From: Neoceratodus forsteri
Taxonomy: Eukaryota; Chordata; Ceratodontiformes; Ceratodontidae
Length of the DNA: 64,000 nt
Assembly: GCA_016271365.2 (NCBI GenBank)
Contig: JADMNL010000028.1
Location: 52,780,001-52,844,000 of the forward strand
Direction of reading: 5' to 3'
The first letter of the stretch is position 1; each line of letters begins with the position of its first letter. Below, piece by piece: positions 1-9,497 of the stretch. The position numbers and the translations under genes were made by a program. The notes beneath the pieces were generated by a model, which was not told the DNA's origin, ran no database searches, and saw only the letters and a list, made by a program, of their open reading frames with translations.

Positions 1-741
1 CCATCTTCCCCTGTCTCTTCCCAGGAATTACAACCTGTTAACATCCTCTCAGGGGAAGATTTGGTACCCGAATCTTCAGTCTCTCAATCTCGAGGCTTGG
101 CTCTTGAAGAGTTAGAGTTTGCAGATCTGCATCTTTCCCAAGGGGTTCTGGATATCCTTAAGGCTTCTTGAAAGCCTTCCACCAGGAAGATTTACAACTC
201 CAAATGGAAAAGATTCAGCATTTGGTATTCTAAGAAGAATATTTCTCCATACTCTGCTGAATTGCCTACAGTTCTGGATTATATGGTCCATCTTAATGGC
301 CTAGGCCTCAGACCAGCTACCCTTAAAGTACACTTGGCAGCTGTTTCTGCTTTCTTGTCAGTAGGCAAGTCTTCCTCTCTATCATACCATCCTGTATTTT
401 GTTAGTTTTTCAAGGGATTGCTTCACACTAATCCCCCCTTTAGGGATCCTGCTCCTGCTTGGGACCTCAATGTTTGCATTGCTCAGCTTATGCAACCTCC
501 GTTTGAGCTCTTGTCCTCAGCAGAGCTTAAGTACTTGACTTGGAAAACTGTGTTTTTTGGTAGCCATTACTTCTGCCAGATGTATCAGTGAATTTGCAAG
601 CCCTGTCAGTGGAATCTGATTGCATCTCTTTTTCACAGAGATAAAGTCCATACTTTCACCAAGCATTACTCTCTGGATATCCAGGCTAGGAGTGATGCTT
701 GGTTTGGCATAGCAGTACTTCAGAGCCTGTTTCCAAAGTAG
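1..741 (+). pseudogene. DIRS tyrosine recombinase, internally deleted
   Basis: Reading frames match the recombinases of copies B, C and D, from the LEELEFADLHLSQGVLDILKAS region to the terminal LQSLFPK. A TGA stop at about 170 follows KAS, where copies B and D have arginine. A TAG at about 403 replaces the K of the VFCKFFKG region. At about 648 the frame jumps from HRDKV directly to HTFTKHY, removing roughly 450 nt. The lost part holds the HSTRG box with the catalytic arginine, while the nucleophile tyrosine segment HTFTKHY remains. Short homology (AAAGTCC versus AAACAGTCC in the intact copies) at the join suggests a deletion between similar short sequences. The product cannot be active. Confidence 0.85.
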
Positions 742-786
742 GTTATGTCCCTCCTCCATGGAGGTACTGCTTGGTAGTCTGCATAT

Positions 787-880
787 GTCAGAATACAGCA
801 AGACTTCATGTTGTTTGAATAAAAATTACTCACCTTAGTAATGTTGTTTCTTCTAATGGAATCTTGCTGTATTCTGACCT
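787..880 (+). repeat. DIRS internal complementary region (copy A)
   Basis: This segment joins the outermost bases of both element ends: a run ending in CATGTTGTTTGAA is followed by AAAAATTACTCACC. The two halves are complementary to the two extreme ends of a complete copy. In DIRS elements such a region templates completion of the unequal termini during circle formation. Confidence 0.82.
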
Positions 881-1139
881 CCCCCCCGCCTCCCCTCTCA
901 GAATCTAGATTTTGGAATGTGGGTGGGCAGGAGCAGTGTTGGCACCCTAGAGGTATCCTTTTGCACCCTCTTTTTTGGTTTGGGTGAGAGGTTGTGTTTT
1001 GGATGTGTTTTGTTTTTGGGTTTCCTGACTTGAGTCTTCCTTTAAAACCAAAAAACTTTTTATATATATTTGCCAATTGGTTAGTAAGAATTTTACAGTT
1101 TCCACACAGAACACCTAGTGAGTCTTTGCCCATAAAGAT

Positions 1140-1332
1140 CTGACGGTTGCAGTTTAAACAACAGTAGACAGGGGCCTCAACTGAGGTCATGGTGAACATT
1201 CCATGCTGGTCATGGAAACTTTAACTCTTTGTTCTCCGGGGAAGTTGAAAGGCAGGACCTAACTATATATGTCAGAATGCAGCAAGACTCCATTAGAAGA
1301 AACAACATTACTAAGGTGAGTAATTTTTTCTT
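1140..1332 (+). repeat. DIRS terminal inverted repeat (copy A)
   Basis: The segment runs from TGACGGTTGCAG to GAGTAATTTTTTCTT and is the reverse complement of the left end of the minus-strand copies B, C and D. The last three bases, CTT (AAG on the other strand), are the same trinucleotide found at the equivalent end of every copy. Bases 881-1139 between the internal complementary region and this repeat are the usual untranslated DIRS sequence. Confidence 0.82.
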
Positions 1333-1344
1333 AGTGCTCCCAGA

Positions 1345-2244
1345 TCCAAATAACCAGTTCCCTGTAAGAAGTAAGAATGCGTTCATTTACAGATCTGGAC
1401 CTGTGTAGCACAGTATGGTCTGCACAACCATTGGTCCACACTGTGGCCCAATGGGTGTACAGTTCATACTGTATACTGTCATTTGTCAGGTGGCTGGGTG
1501 GTATGCAGGTGCGGTGCTGCTGCCTGCCGATGACGGGGGGTGCTGGGTGGCTGGGAGCCTCTGTGGGTGGGAGGGGGGTACCACTGGATCACTGGCCAGA
1601 GTTGCCCGCATTCAGGTATAGGACATATATTCAGCTTGCAGCCACCCATGATTGGGCATATGTGAGGGGAGCCACTAGACCACGAGGATCTCCTCATGCA
1701 TTACAGATGCCCATGATCAGGCAGTGGGGGGTCCACTATACCACCAGGGATCTATTACGGTATACTACAGTCTGTGATCGAGCATATGTTATCCTGTCAG
1801 CTGATGGCTGCCCATGATCGGGCATATGGTGGGGGCTGCAATAGCCCTTCAGGGAGCACACCCCCATTGGCAGTGGCTTGGCAGGGCACCAGGTGCAATT
1901 CACCAGGATGCCTGGTGCATCGCAAGCAAATGGAGCCATAATGACATGCAGATGGCCCCATTTGCACCTTGCATTGATTATGGCCTCATTTGCATGCTCC
2001 CGGCTGAATATCACGGGTGATGCACCTGGCTTAACTGCACTTGCGCTGGCACATCCTCCTGCTCCCCCTCTGCGGCTTGTGCTGGCGCTGTGCCACTGCA
2101 TCATGTGCAGTTTGTGAGCCGCCCCTGCCATATTCAACGCTGCTGACCCATGGTGCATCACCGTTGAATATCGCCTGGTCTTGGCCCCTGCGCAGCCCAG
2201 TTGCGCTGCACCCAGGATTGCGCCCCTGCCCAGCGCAGTCTGAA
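1345..2244. other. degenerate GC-rich repeat tract, unclassified
   Basis: No gene is supported here. Short motifs recur, such as GATCGGGCATATG at about 1650 and 1815 and blocks of the form GGGGTACCACTGGATCA. Similar blocks occur at 11290-12480, so this is probably a dispersed or tandem non-coding repeat. It ends with CTGAATATCCGGCCC, resembling the right terminus of the MITE-like repeat at 17012-17345. Several 60-150 codon frames cross it on both strands but overlap one another and resemble nothing I recognise. Confidence 0.35.
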
Positions 2245-2338
2245 TATCCGGCCCAAAGGGAACTTACAAGCTCAAATGGGCAGAATGGGTGGATCATAAG
2301 CCCTAATCTGCTGACAGTGTCTATGTATCTATGCATCT
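2245..2338 (+). mobile_element. CR1 LINE 3' end fragment
   Basis: A short piece matching, in plus orientation, the CR1 3' terminus seen in reverse at 11488 and 25205. It runs from CTTACAAGCTCAAATGGGCAG to GACAGTGTCTATGTATCTATG. The repeated CTATGTATCTATG tail is the typical short-repeat 3' tail of CR1. No coding part is present. Confidence 0.62.
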
Positions 2339-2339
2339 A

Positions 2340-2690
2340 AACAATAATTTTCTTCCTAATAAATGGCATGATCTCTTTCATTCTCAAAAATAGCCTGTCA
2401 TTATATATCAAGTCAATATCTCCATCAAATAAGATCTAGGCTTGTAAAATGTGTTGAAATGCCTAAAGCTTGTTGTAATTAATTGAAAAACATCTACATG
2501 TCTGTCAGGTACAGTATTGTGTCTTTTGATACAGGTTGTTAACTGTATTTGCTGTGCTTGTATTTATGTACATATTCTGTGTAACTATTTATTTTATACA
2601 TTGGGACCCCATTGAAAATGAGCCTAGCTCAATTGGGCTATCCTTTTCTGACTTTTCAAAATAAAATATTTACTACTACTACTAAATATT
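2340..2690 (+). mobile_element. LINE 3' UTR fragment
   Basis: AT-rich DNA ends in GAAAATGAGCCTAGCTCAAT followed by AATAAAATATTTACTACTAC. The same end pattern, a GAGC..GCTCAAT motif followed by AATAAA and a short simple tail, occurs at 16170-16235, 35505-35575, 35925-36000 and 37720-37785. The 35575 copy lies directly downstream of a LINE reverse transcriptase, so this is probably the 3' UTR of a related LINE. No ORF remains. Confidence 0.5.
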
Positions 2691-3797
2691 GTGAGAGATC
2701 AAAGCAAGGCAACACATACCATGGCTACATTATTATCAAACCTCAACTTTATTTTTAGAAATTATGCACGATTATATTATTAACACTGCACATTAAAATA
2801 TTACTGTTCAGACCTTCTTACTGTTTAGGTTGCTCATTCCAACCACAAACAATATATTTATTTCCACAACATAGAGTATGAGGTCCAAAACACAAGAAAA
2901 ACTCAACTGTTGTCCCCTACAATTTGTTTTCTAAGTTGTTTTGGATTTTTATAACTCTATATAGGAACATAAGTAATCAGATAATTACATAGATTAATTT
3001 TTCACTCAGGGTTTGTCAGCAGTTAATTCATTAGATGAGCTCTCCCTTGCCAGGAGTTTGACTTTCTCTCCACCCATCCCCCCAAAACACACACACACAC
3101 ACACACACACAACTCCTTCCCACCCACCTCCACCACTAATTTAAATTCAAAATCCTCCACCCCATCTACTTGGCACCCTCTCACCTCTTCCAACGAAATT
3201 CAATATACCCCTCCTCTCACCCATTTGGTGACAGGCACAGACCCTTCTCACATTTCTATAGCCAGTCACCATCGAATAAGAACCTTTTTCAACTTTAGTC
3301 AACAAACCAGTATGATTATCCTATCAACATTCCAATCTGTTTAATAGAACTGGAAAGAGTTTTTGTTAGATGGTGACCAGTTAGATGGAGGTGTGAGGTG
3401 GGTCTGTGTAGAGTGCCTGGCATCTTAAAAATGTGTTAAGAGAGTGGCTAAAACCTCTAAAACTGCCCTCCCATCTTGTTCTGCCTGGCAATGATAAAAA
3501 GAAAGCCACCTTCAGTTAGGTTTCTCTTTCTGATCCTTCAGACGGGCAGTCAATAGTTCCATGACATGGCTCCTCTGGCAACTTTTTAGCCATTGCCTTA
3601 ATGATGGAGAAGTATCCTTTAGCCATAGCTTAGTGTAATGGCCTTGGTTCCTGCAACCACAAAAATATTAAGAAAAATGTTACTTTTAGCTCTCATGCCA
3701 TGTGGTGGGAGGCCTAGTGTCCAATGCTGGAACTGGTCTGGTGGAAGGATCTCCAAAATATGTCAAACCGCCACCCCCCACCCTTCCAATAGTCTTT
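2691..3797. other. intergenic DNA with CA microsatellite
   Basis: No gene is supported. A (CA)n run lies at about 3087-3112. It is followed by CACCC-rich blocks of the type CACCCTCTCACC with AAATTCAA (3113-3240), the same simple family as the minisatellite at 44640-45195. The rest is unstructured AT-rich sequence. Confidence 0.4.
3087..3112. repeat. (CA)n microsatellite
   Basis: About 13 uninterrupted CA units, visible directly. Confidence 0.95.
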
Positions 3798-3800
3798 AAG

Positions 3801-3992
3801 AAAAAATTACTCACCTTAGTAATGTTGTTTCTTCTAATGGAGTCTTGCTATATTATGACAATTGCAGTGAGTCCCAACCTTCAAACTGCTCCGGAGGTGA
3901 AAGAGTTAACTTTCCATGCCAGGCATGGAATGCTGAGCTTGAGCTCAGTTGAAAACTTTGTCTGTTGTTCTTCAAACTCAAACTGTCAGATC
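3801..3992 (-). repeat. DIRS terminal inverted repeat, left (copy B)
   Basis: The segment from AAAAAATTACTCACC to AACTGTCAGA is the reverse complement of 9334-9480, with over 140 bases alignable by eye. The outer ~50 bases differ from the right end, as expected of the unequal DIRS termini: GACTCCATTAGAAGAAAC at this end versus GACTTCATGTTGTTTG at the other. Confidence 0.88.
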
Positions 3993-4254
3993 TTTACGAG
4001 CTAAACTCACTAAGGCTCTGTGTGGAAGCTGTAAACCTACACTAGCCAACTGGCTACTACATATAAGAACACATTTTTTGGTCCCAAAACAAAGACTCAA
4101 GTCTGGAGACCCAAAAAATGAAAAACACAACACTAATTCACCCCACAAAAGGAGGGATGAAAAACAACAAGGTGGACATCTACTAAGTGCCAACACTGCA
4201 CTGCCCACCCACATCCCAAAACAGAGGTTCTGAGAGGGGCAGGCAGTGGGGGAG

Positions 4255-4344
4255 GTCATAATATAGCAAGACTCCACTAGAAAAACAACATTACTAAGGT
4301 GAGTAATTTTCTTCAAACAACATGAAGTCTTGCTATATTATGAC
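4255..4344 (-). repeat. DIRS internal complementary region (copy B)
   Basis: GTCATAATATAGCAAGACTC begins the part complementary to the left terminus. After TTTTCTT the sequence CAAACAACATGAAG is complementary to the right terminus. The two unequal ends are thus joined here across a CTT (AAG) trinucleotide, which is the predicted circle junction of a DIRS element. Confidence 0.88.
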
Positions 4345-4386
4345 AATAATTACACACAGCAGTACCTCCATGGAGGAGGACAGAAC

Positions 4387-5775
4387 CTACTTAGGAAATA
4401 GACTCTGAAGCACAGCTGTGCCAAACCGAGCATCACTCCTAGCCTGGATGTCCAGGGAGTAATGCTTGGTAAAAGTGTGAACTGTTTTCCAAGTAGCTGC
4501 TTGATATATCTCTAGAATAGGGATGTTCCTGGCAGAAGCCAGGGAGGCAGACGTACCTCTGGTAGAGTGAGCCCTCAGGCCTGAGGGAGGTACCTTACCC
4601 AGCTTTTCATAACAGAATTGGATACAAGAGACAATCAACCTGGCAATGGATCTTTTAGTGGCAGGTTTCCCTTTACCAGCCTCACCATAAGTGAGGAACA
4701 GTTGGAGGGAGTCAAATCTGTGACCCTCGGTACGCTCTATGTAGTAACTAAGGGCTCTCTTCACATCTAAGCTGTGAAGCCTCCTCTCACCGGAGGAGGA
4801 ATGGTCAGTGAAGTACACTGGAAGATATATAGATTGATTAAGGTGGAAATCTGAAACCACCTTAGGCAAGAACTTACTGTTAGTCCTGAGGACCACCTTA
4901 TCTCTGTGAAAGGAGATAAAATTAGGCTCCACTGACAAAGCTTGTAATTCACTTACGCGTCTGGCAGAAGTGATGGCTACCAGAAACAGTCTTCCAAGTC
5001 AAGTACTTAAGCTCAGCTGAAGACAAAGGCTCAAAGGGGGGGGTTGCATAAGCTGAGCGATGCAAACATTAAGATCCCAGGCAGGGGCAGGGTCCCTGAA
5101 TGGAGGGTTGGTGTGAAGCAATCCCTTAAAAAACATGGAGAATACAGGATGAGCTGAAAGAGAAGAGGGTTTACCTGCTGAGATAAAAGCAGACACAGCT
5201 GCCAAATGCAACTTTAGGGTAGCTGGTCTAAGACCCAGAGTGTTTAAATGGACATTATAATCCAGGACTGTGGGTAAATCAGCAGATTCTGGGGAAATAT
5301 GCTTTCCAGAGCACCATATAGAAAACCTTTTCCATTTGGAATTGTAAGTAGCCCTGGTAGAAGGCTTCCTAGAAGCCTTCAGTATATCCATTACACCTTG
5401 GGAGAGGTGTAGATCAGTAAACTCTAACTCTTCAAGAACCAGGCCTTGAGATTGAGAGATTTGAGGTTCGGGTACCAAACCCTTCCCTGAGCACCGGTTA
5501 ACAGATTGTGATTCCTGGGAAGACACAGGGGAAGATGGACTGCTAAGGACAGCAGAAGTGGATACCAGGGTTGTCTGGCCCAATCTGGCATAATCAGAAT
5601 CATTGTGCAGAATTGAGACCTGATTTTGACTAACACTTTGAACAGGAGAGGGAAGGGGGCAAGCATAGAGGAACTTCCCTTCCCAATTGAGAACTAAGGC
5701 ATCCAGAGGGACTAAGCCCGAGACTGGGGGCCTGCAGCAAAAAAAGGGGAAGTTGGTGATTGTCTGGGGCTGCAA
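4387..5775 (-). pseudogene. DIRS tyrosine recombinase (copy B)
   Basis: The gene would encode the integrase of the element, which recombines a circular DNA copy into the genome. The C-terminal frame (4387-4938) shows the tyrosine recombinase signature: HSTRG carries the H-x-x-R box, and HTFTKHY carries the nucleophile Tyr. An upstream frame (4999-5775) supplies the N-terminal core-binding-like part, including KRFSIWCSGKHISPES and LRPATLKLHLAAVSAF. The two frames do not join: an expanded G run at about 5037-5044 and a short deletion near 4985-5000 shift the frame within the segment that should read ELKYLTWKTVFLVAITSAR. The N-terminus overlaps the end of the RT-RNase H gene, an overlap normal for DIRS. 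Only the frameshifts prevent a complete product. Confidence 0.88.
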
Positions 5776-7177
5776 AAAGATCTATCTGCGGGGTGCCCCA
5801 TCTGGCAAATATTACCCCTAGGATCAGGGGATCCAGGGACCATTCGTGATGGCCCTGTGAAATCCTGCTGACAGCATCTGCCAGGACATTGTCCTTGCCT
5901 GGGAGGTGAACTGCCATAAGGGAGATGTTCAGGGAGTAAGCCAGAGACCACAACTTCATTGCTTCAGTGCACAAGGCCGTAGACCGAGTGCCTCCTTGCT
6001 TGTTGATGTACCACATTGTAGTGGTGTTGTCTGTTCTGACCTGAACCACTTTGTTCTGAACAGATTTGGAAGAAGCTTGACATGCTAGAAAAACTGCTCT
6101 GAGCTCCAACAGGTTGATGTGGAGTAGAGACTCCTGAGGGGACCATAGTCCTTGTGTAGTGAGGTCGCCTATGTGAGCTCCCCACCCCAAGAGGGATGCA
6201 CCTGTAGTAAGGATTAAAGAGTAAGACTGAGTGACAAAGGGGACCCCTTGTCTCAGGTTGCTCTGATCCTGCCACCACTGTAAGGCTTGGATCAGGGTTT
6301 GAGTTACTGGGATCAACTTGATTAGAGGGTCCTTTCTTTGAGACCAAAAAGCTCTCAAATGGAACTGGATGTCCCTCATCTGAAATCTTGCTCCTTGCAC
6401 TACTGCTGTAGAAGCAGTCATGTGTCCCAGGAGCTGCAGAAAATGCCTTGCTGGTCGAGAGACCTGTAGAGTGAATGAGGAGGCCAGGGAGACCAGGGTC
6501 TTTGCCCTGTCCAGAGGAAGGAAGGCCCTGGCTTCCTGTGTGTTCAGTTCTGTGCCTATGAAGGTAAGAAGCTGGACAGGCTCTAGAACTGACTTTGGGA
6601 GATTCAGAAGGAAACCTAGAGAGGTAAGCAGTTGCTGAGTTATCTGAAGATGTAACTTGACCTGGTCTGGGGACTGGCCTACTATGAGCCAGTTGTCCAG
6701 GTAAGGAAAGATGCAATTTTGCCTTCTTAAGTAGAGCAACTGCTACTGCCAGGCATTTCGTGAATACCCTTGGAGCAGAGGTGAGGCCAAGGGCATTGCT
6801 CTGAACTGGTAATGGCCTGAGGGCAGCTCAAACCTGAGGTACTTTCGATGGGAGCTTCTGATGAGAATATGGAAGTAGGCATCCTTGAGGTCCAGGGATG
6901 CTAGCCAGTCCCCTGGCCTTAGAGAGGGTAGAATAATTCCCAGAGTCAACATTTTGAATTTTGGTTTTAAAAGGTGCTTGTTTAAGTATCTGAGATCCAG
7001 GATGGGCTGCCATTCTCCTGTCTTTTTTGGGGTAAGGAAGTACCTGGAGTACAATCCTTTGCCCTGGTGTAGGGGTGGAACCCTTTCCATGGCTCTGAGA
7101 GCCAGGAGGGTGGAGGCCTCTGCCTCTAGGGCAAGTGCCTCTGATGGAATTGCAGGTGTAAAGGATCTAATTCTCAT
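5630..7177 (-). pseudogene. DIRS reverse transcriptase-RNase H (copy B)
   Basis: The product would make cDNA from the element RNA and degrade the template. The N-terminal frame (6743-7177) has RT signatures, including YFLTPKKTGEWQPILDLRYL and WLASLDLKDAYFHI. The second frame (5630-6739) begins at the catalytic box FPYLDNWLI and continues into RNase H with LGWGAH, LLELRAVFLA, VRTDNTTTMWYINKQGG and GKDNVLADAVSR. The segment between PLASPLLQ and LRRQNC, about 6690-6790, reads normally only in another frame (LTSAPRVFTKCLAV), so two compensating indels are present. The YLDN box, rather than YLDD, is also seen in copy C. The last 145 bases overlap the recombinase frame. Confidence 0.88.
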
Positions 7178-7322
7178 CTTTGGAAATTTGTTGAAGCTGA
7201 GAACCAGTCCCTAGCTTACTACTTCCAGGACCCACTTGTCTGATGTTAGAGACTTCCAGTCCTGGACAAAGTAAGCCAGCCTGCCCCCTACAGGTAGGTG
7301 AGAATCGGCCCTGGCTACCCCA

Positions 7323-8933
7323 TCAGGGTGCCTGCTTGGCAGGGGCTTTAGGCTGAGGGGTGGAAGCAGGCCTGCTTGTACCCTGTCTGCCTCTCCCTCT
7401 AAAGAACCCCTTCAGGGCGTAAGCTGAAGAAGAGGCCTGGGCTTGGTAAAAAGGCCTATGAAGAGGCCTGCCTCTGCCCCTGGAAGGCTGCCTTTGAGGA
7501 ATGGCCTGCCTTTCCTTGGCCTGTGCACTCCTATTGGTGGTCCTATATTCATCCGTTTTCTTCATGTAATTCTCTGTCTGCTCCCCAAACAGAGAATTAC
7601 CCACAACAGGAAAATCCAAGGCTTTAGACTGGGTATCCTGTGACAGGCTAGTACATCTGAGCCAAGCCATTCTGCGAAGTGCCACAGATGTAGCCATGAC
7701 TCTTGATGACACATCATTAGAGTCCACTGCAGCATGGAATTGCACATTGGATGCCTCAATACCATCAGCAGCCACCTGCTCCAGCTCCTTGACAAGCTGG
7801 CCAGGGACCTGTTTTGCTAGAGCCATAAGTGTATCCCATCTGGATTTTTGGTATCTAGCAACATAAGCTATATAATTTGCCTGTCTGAGTCCCAAGGATG
7901 CTGCCATGTACTGTTTCTTTGCCATGGCATCAATCCTCCTGGAGTCCTTTTCAGGGGGGTGTGAAGCCAAGGGAATATTTGCCTTGTCACAGGCTGCAGC
8001 CTGCACTACCCAAACATGGCTGCATTGTTGTGTGAGGAACTCCGTATCAGAGCCTGACAATGTGTACCTCTTGTCCATTCTCTTATCGACAGGAGGTATA
8101 GTGAGAGGAGTGTTTAGAATTTTTACTGTCTGTTTCCGAAAAGATTTATGCAAAGGAATAGACAGTCTCCTGGACTCTGGGGTATCCATCATTTCTACAT
8201 AATCAGGCTCCTCTTGGTCATCAACAGCTTCCTCAACAGGGAGCTGGAGAGTTTCAGCAACTTTTTTATAAAACATAAAATGAGAAGGGGACTCAGAAAG
8301 CCTAGGAGGAGACACTCCTGAAGGTCTGTCTGGGGAGATGTCCGGTTCAATGGGCACATCCAGACTTTCAAATCCACATTCACTCTTCTCATACTCCTCT
8401 TCCCCCTCCTCCGGTTCATAAAAATCCTCAAAATCATACTCTTGAACCGGTGGAACCGGCCAAACCGTACGCTTACCTGATGGTGCCGGTTCGGTCGGAA
8501 CCGGGGAAAGTGACTGGACAATTTGAATCGCTTTGGCTATTTCTTCAGCGGTTGGAGAGGGAATTTTTGGCTCCACACCAGCTGATTTTCTAGTCCTTTT
8601 TGTTGGAACCGGCTCCTCTGAGCTGGCTCTCCTTTTGCCCGTGGAAGTCTCGCCCTGGTCAGAGGGCACTCCCTCCGGTTCAGTTGGAACCAAACCGGGC
8701 TGGCCATCCGGGTCAGCGAACTTCTTGGCCTCCCTTTCCCTGAGCCTACCAACTCTCTTTTCTATGGTGGCAGCAGGAAAATTCTTACAAATCTGGCAGT
8801 CTGCATTGAGGTGGTCAAACCCCAGACAATAAACACAGGTGGTGTGGGGGTCAGCCTTAGCAAAGGCTTCCCCACAGACACTACAGTGTTGAAACCCAGT
8901 GGGCCCGGTTTTTCTTTTGTGTTTCTCAGACAT
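7323..8933 (-). CDS. DIRS gag-like ORF1, intact (copy B)
   Basis: A 536-codon uninterrupted frame at the position of ORF1 in DIRS elements. Its presumed role is nucleic-acid binding and particle assembly in the cytoplasm; this is inference from position. Near the N-terminus lies a cysteine/histidine cluster, CSVCGEAF...HTTCVYCLGFDH...CQIC (about residues 18-50), which could bind zinc. The middle is rich in Glu, Pro and Ser (residues 60-240), and the C-terminal 60 residues are basic and Arg/Gly-rich (RGRGRPLHRPF, FRGRGRQG), a plausible RNA-binding tail. The start MSEKHKRKTG is shared with copies C (MSEKPKKKTG) and D (MATSEKPKRKTG), supporting the chosen ATG. This is the only large intact element gene in the window. 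Confidence 0.82.
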   Translation of the reverse strand: MSEKHKRKTGPTGFQHCSVCGEAFAKADPHTTCVYCLGFDHLNADCQICKNFPAATIEKRVGRLREREAKKFADPDGQPGLVPTEPEGVPSDQGETSTGKRRASSEEPVPTKRTRKSAGVEPKIPSPTAEEIAKAIQIVQSLSPVPTEPAPSGKRTVWPVPPVQEYDFEDFYEPEEGEEEYEKSECGFESLDVPIEPDISPDRPSGVSPPRLSESPSHFMFYKKVAETLQLPVEEAVDDQEEPDYVEMMDTPESRRLSIPLHKSFRKQTVKILNTPLTIPPVDKRMDKRYTLSGSDTEFLTQQCSHVWVVQAAACDKANIPLASHPPEKDSRRIDAMAKKQYMAASLGLRQANYIAYVARYQKSRWDTLMALAKQVPGQLVKELEQVAADGIEASNVQFHAAVDSNDVSSRVMATSVALRRMAWLRCTSLSQDTQSKALDFPVVGNSLFGEQTENYMKKTDEYRTTNRSAQAKERQAIPQRQPSRGRGRPLHRPFYQAQASSSAYALKGFFRGRGRQGTSRPASTPQPKAPAKQAP

Positions 8934-9333
8934 AGTGCCAGTCCTAACCGAACTTGCCCATTAATGGCAATCCGCCAAGCAAGACTCTCTTATCGGTTCC
9001 CAACCGTGTCACGGGTCGTGGAAAAAAACGTAATAAAATCTGTGTTTTTTAGAACCGATAAGAACTGGGAACCGCACTCTAAAAGACAAATTAATAAGTT
9101 TTTAAAACAACCTGATTGGTTCAAACTGAACCGATAACCGTTTACAAGTTCCACACAGAATAATAAATGTAAAACCTATCTATTACTTACAATACCACAG
9201 ACAGAGCTTGAACCGACCGGTTGCGGTTTAAATTTGGTAAAAAAAACGAGAAAACAATACTTTAACCGAAAAAATGAACCGAGCAGAAGGAGAAATCTCT
9301 GGAGCGACTGTTTAGTGAGGTGGAGTAAAGAAT
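8934..9333 (-). other. DIRS 5' leader (copy B)
   Basis: Non-coding leader between the terminal repeat and gag. It is unusually rich in short CCGAACCG/CGGTTC-type motifs (for example AACCGATAAGAACTGGGAACCG at 9052-9073), which recur in the leaders of copies C (32400-32790) and D (43760-44150). Promoter activity is expected in this region in DIRS elements, but I see no certain TATA element. Confidence 0.55.
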
Positions 9334-9494
9334 CTGACAGTTTGAGTTTGAAGAACAACAAACAGAGTTTTCAACCAAGCTCGAGCTCAGCGTTCCGTGC
9401 CTGGCATGGAAAGTTAACTCTTTCACCTCCGGAGCAGTTCGAAGGTTGGGACTCACTGCAATTGTCATAATATAGCAAGACTTCATGTTGTTTG
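9334..9494 (-). repeat. DIRS terminal inverted repeat, right (copy B)
   Basis: Starts CTGACAGTTTGAGTTTG and ends CTTCATGTTGTTTG, followed by AAG. It is complementary to 3852-3992 with few mismatches. Confidence 0.88.
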
Positions 9495-9497
9495 AAG

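Larger units (their letters stand above)
1..1332 (+). mobile_element. DIRS-like retrotransposon copy A, 3' part
   Basis: This is the downstream end of a DIRS-type retrotransposon that begins before the window. It carries, in order, a damaged tyrosine recombinase (YR) gene, an internal complementary region at 787-880, and a terminal inverted repeat ending at 1332 in the sequence TAATTTTTTCTT. The same order occurs, reversed, in copies B, C and D elsewhere in the window, which is why the call is secure. DIRS elements copy through an RNA and integrate by YR-mediated recombination of a circular DNA, leaving no target-site duplication. The copy is not functional because its recombinase is internally deleted. 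Confidence 0.88.
3798..9497 (-). mobile_element. DIRS-like retrotransposon copy B, nearly full length
   Basis: This is the most complete DIRS copy, about 5.7 kb on the minus strand. From its 5' side (high coordinates) it has a terminal inverted repeat, leader, gag-like ORF (7323-8933), reverse transcriptase-RNase H (5630-7177), an overlapping tyrosine recombinase (4387-5775), an internal complementary region (4255-4344) and the other terminal repeat. AAG lies at both outer edges (3798-3800 and 9495-9497) and no longer target duplication is visible. That fits YR-mediated integration. Frameshifts in RT and YR make this copy non-autonomous now, but gag is intact, which suggests a fairly recent insertion. 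Confidence 0.93.

Noticed and set aside
720..1199. 159-codon antisense frame in DIRS copy A
   Set aside because: A shadow across the internal complementary region and terminal repeat.
1377..2340. Several overlapping 70-146 codon frames on both strands
   Set aside because: They overlap in all frames, lie in repeat-like DNA, and show no recognisable motif.
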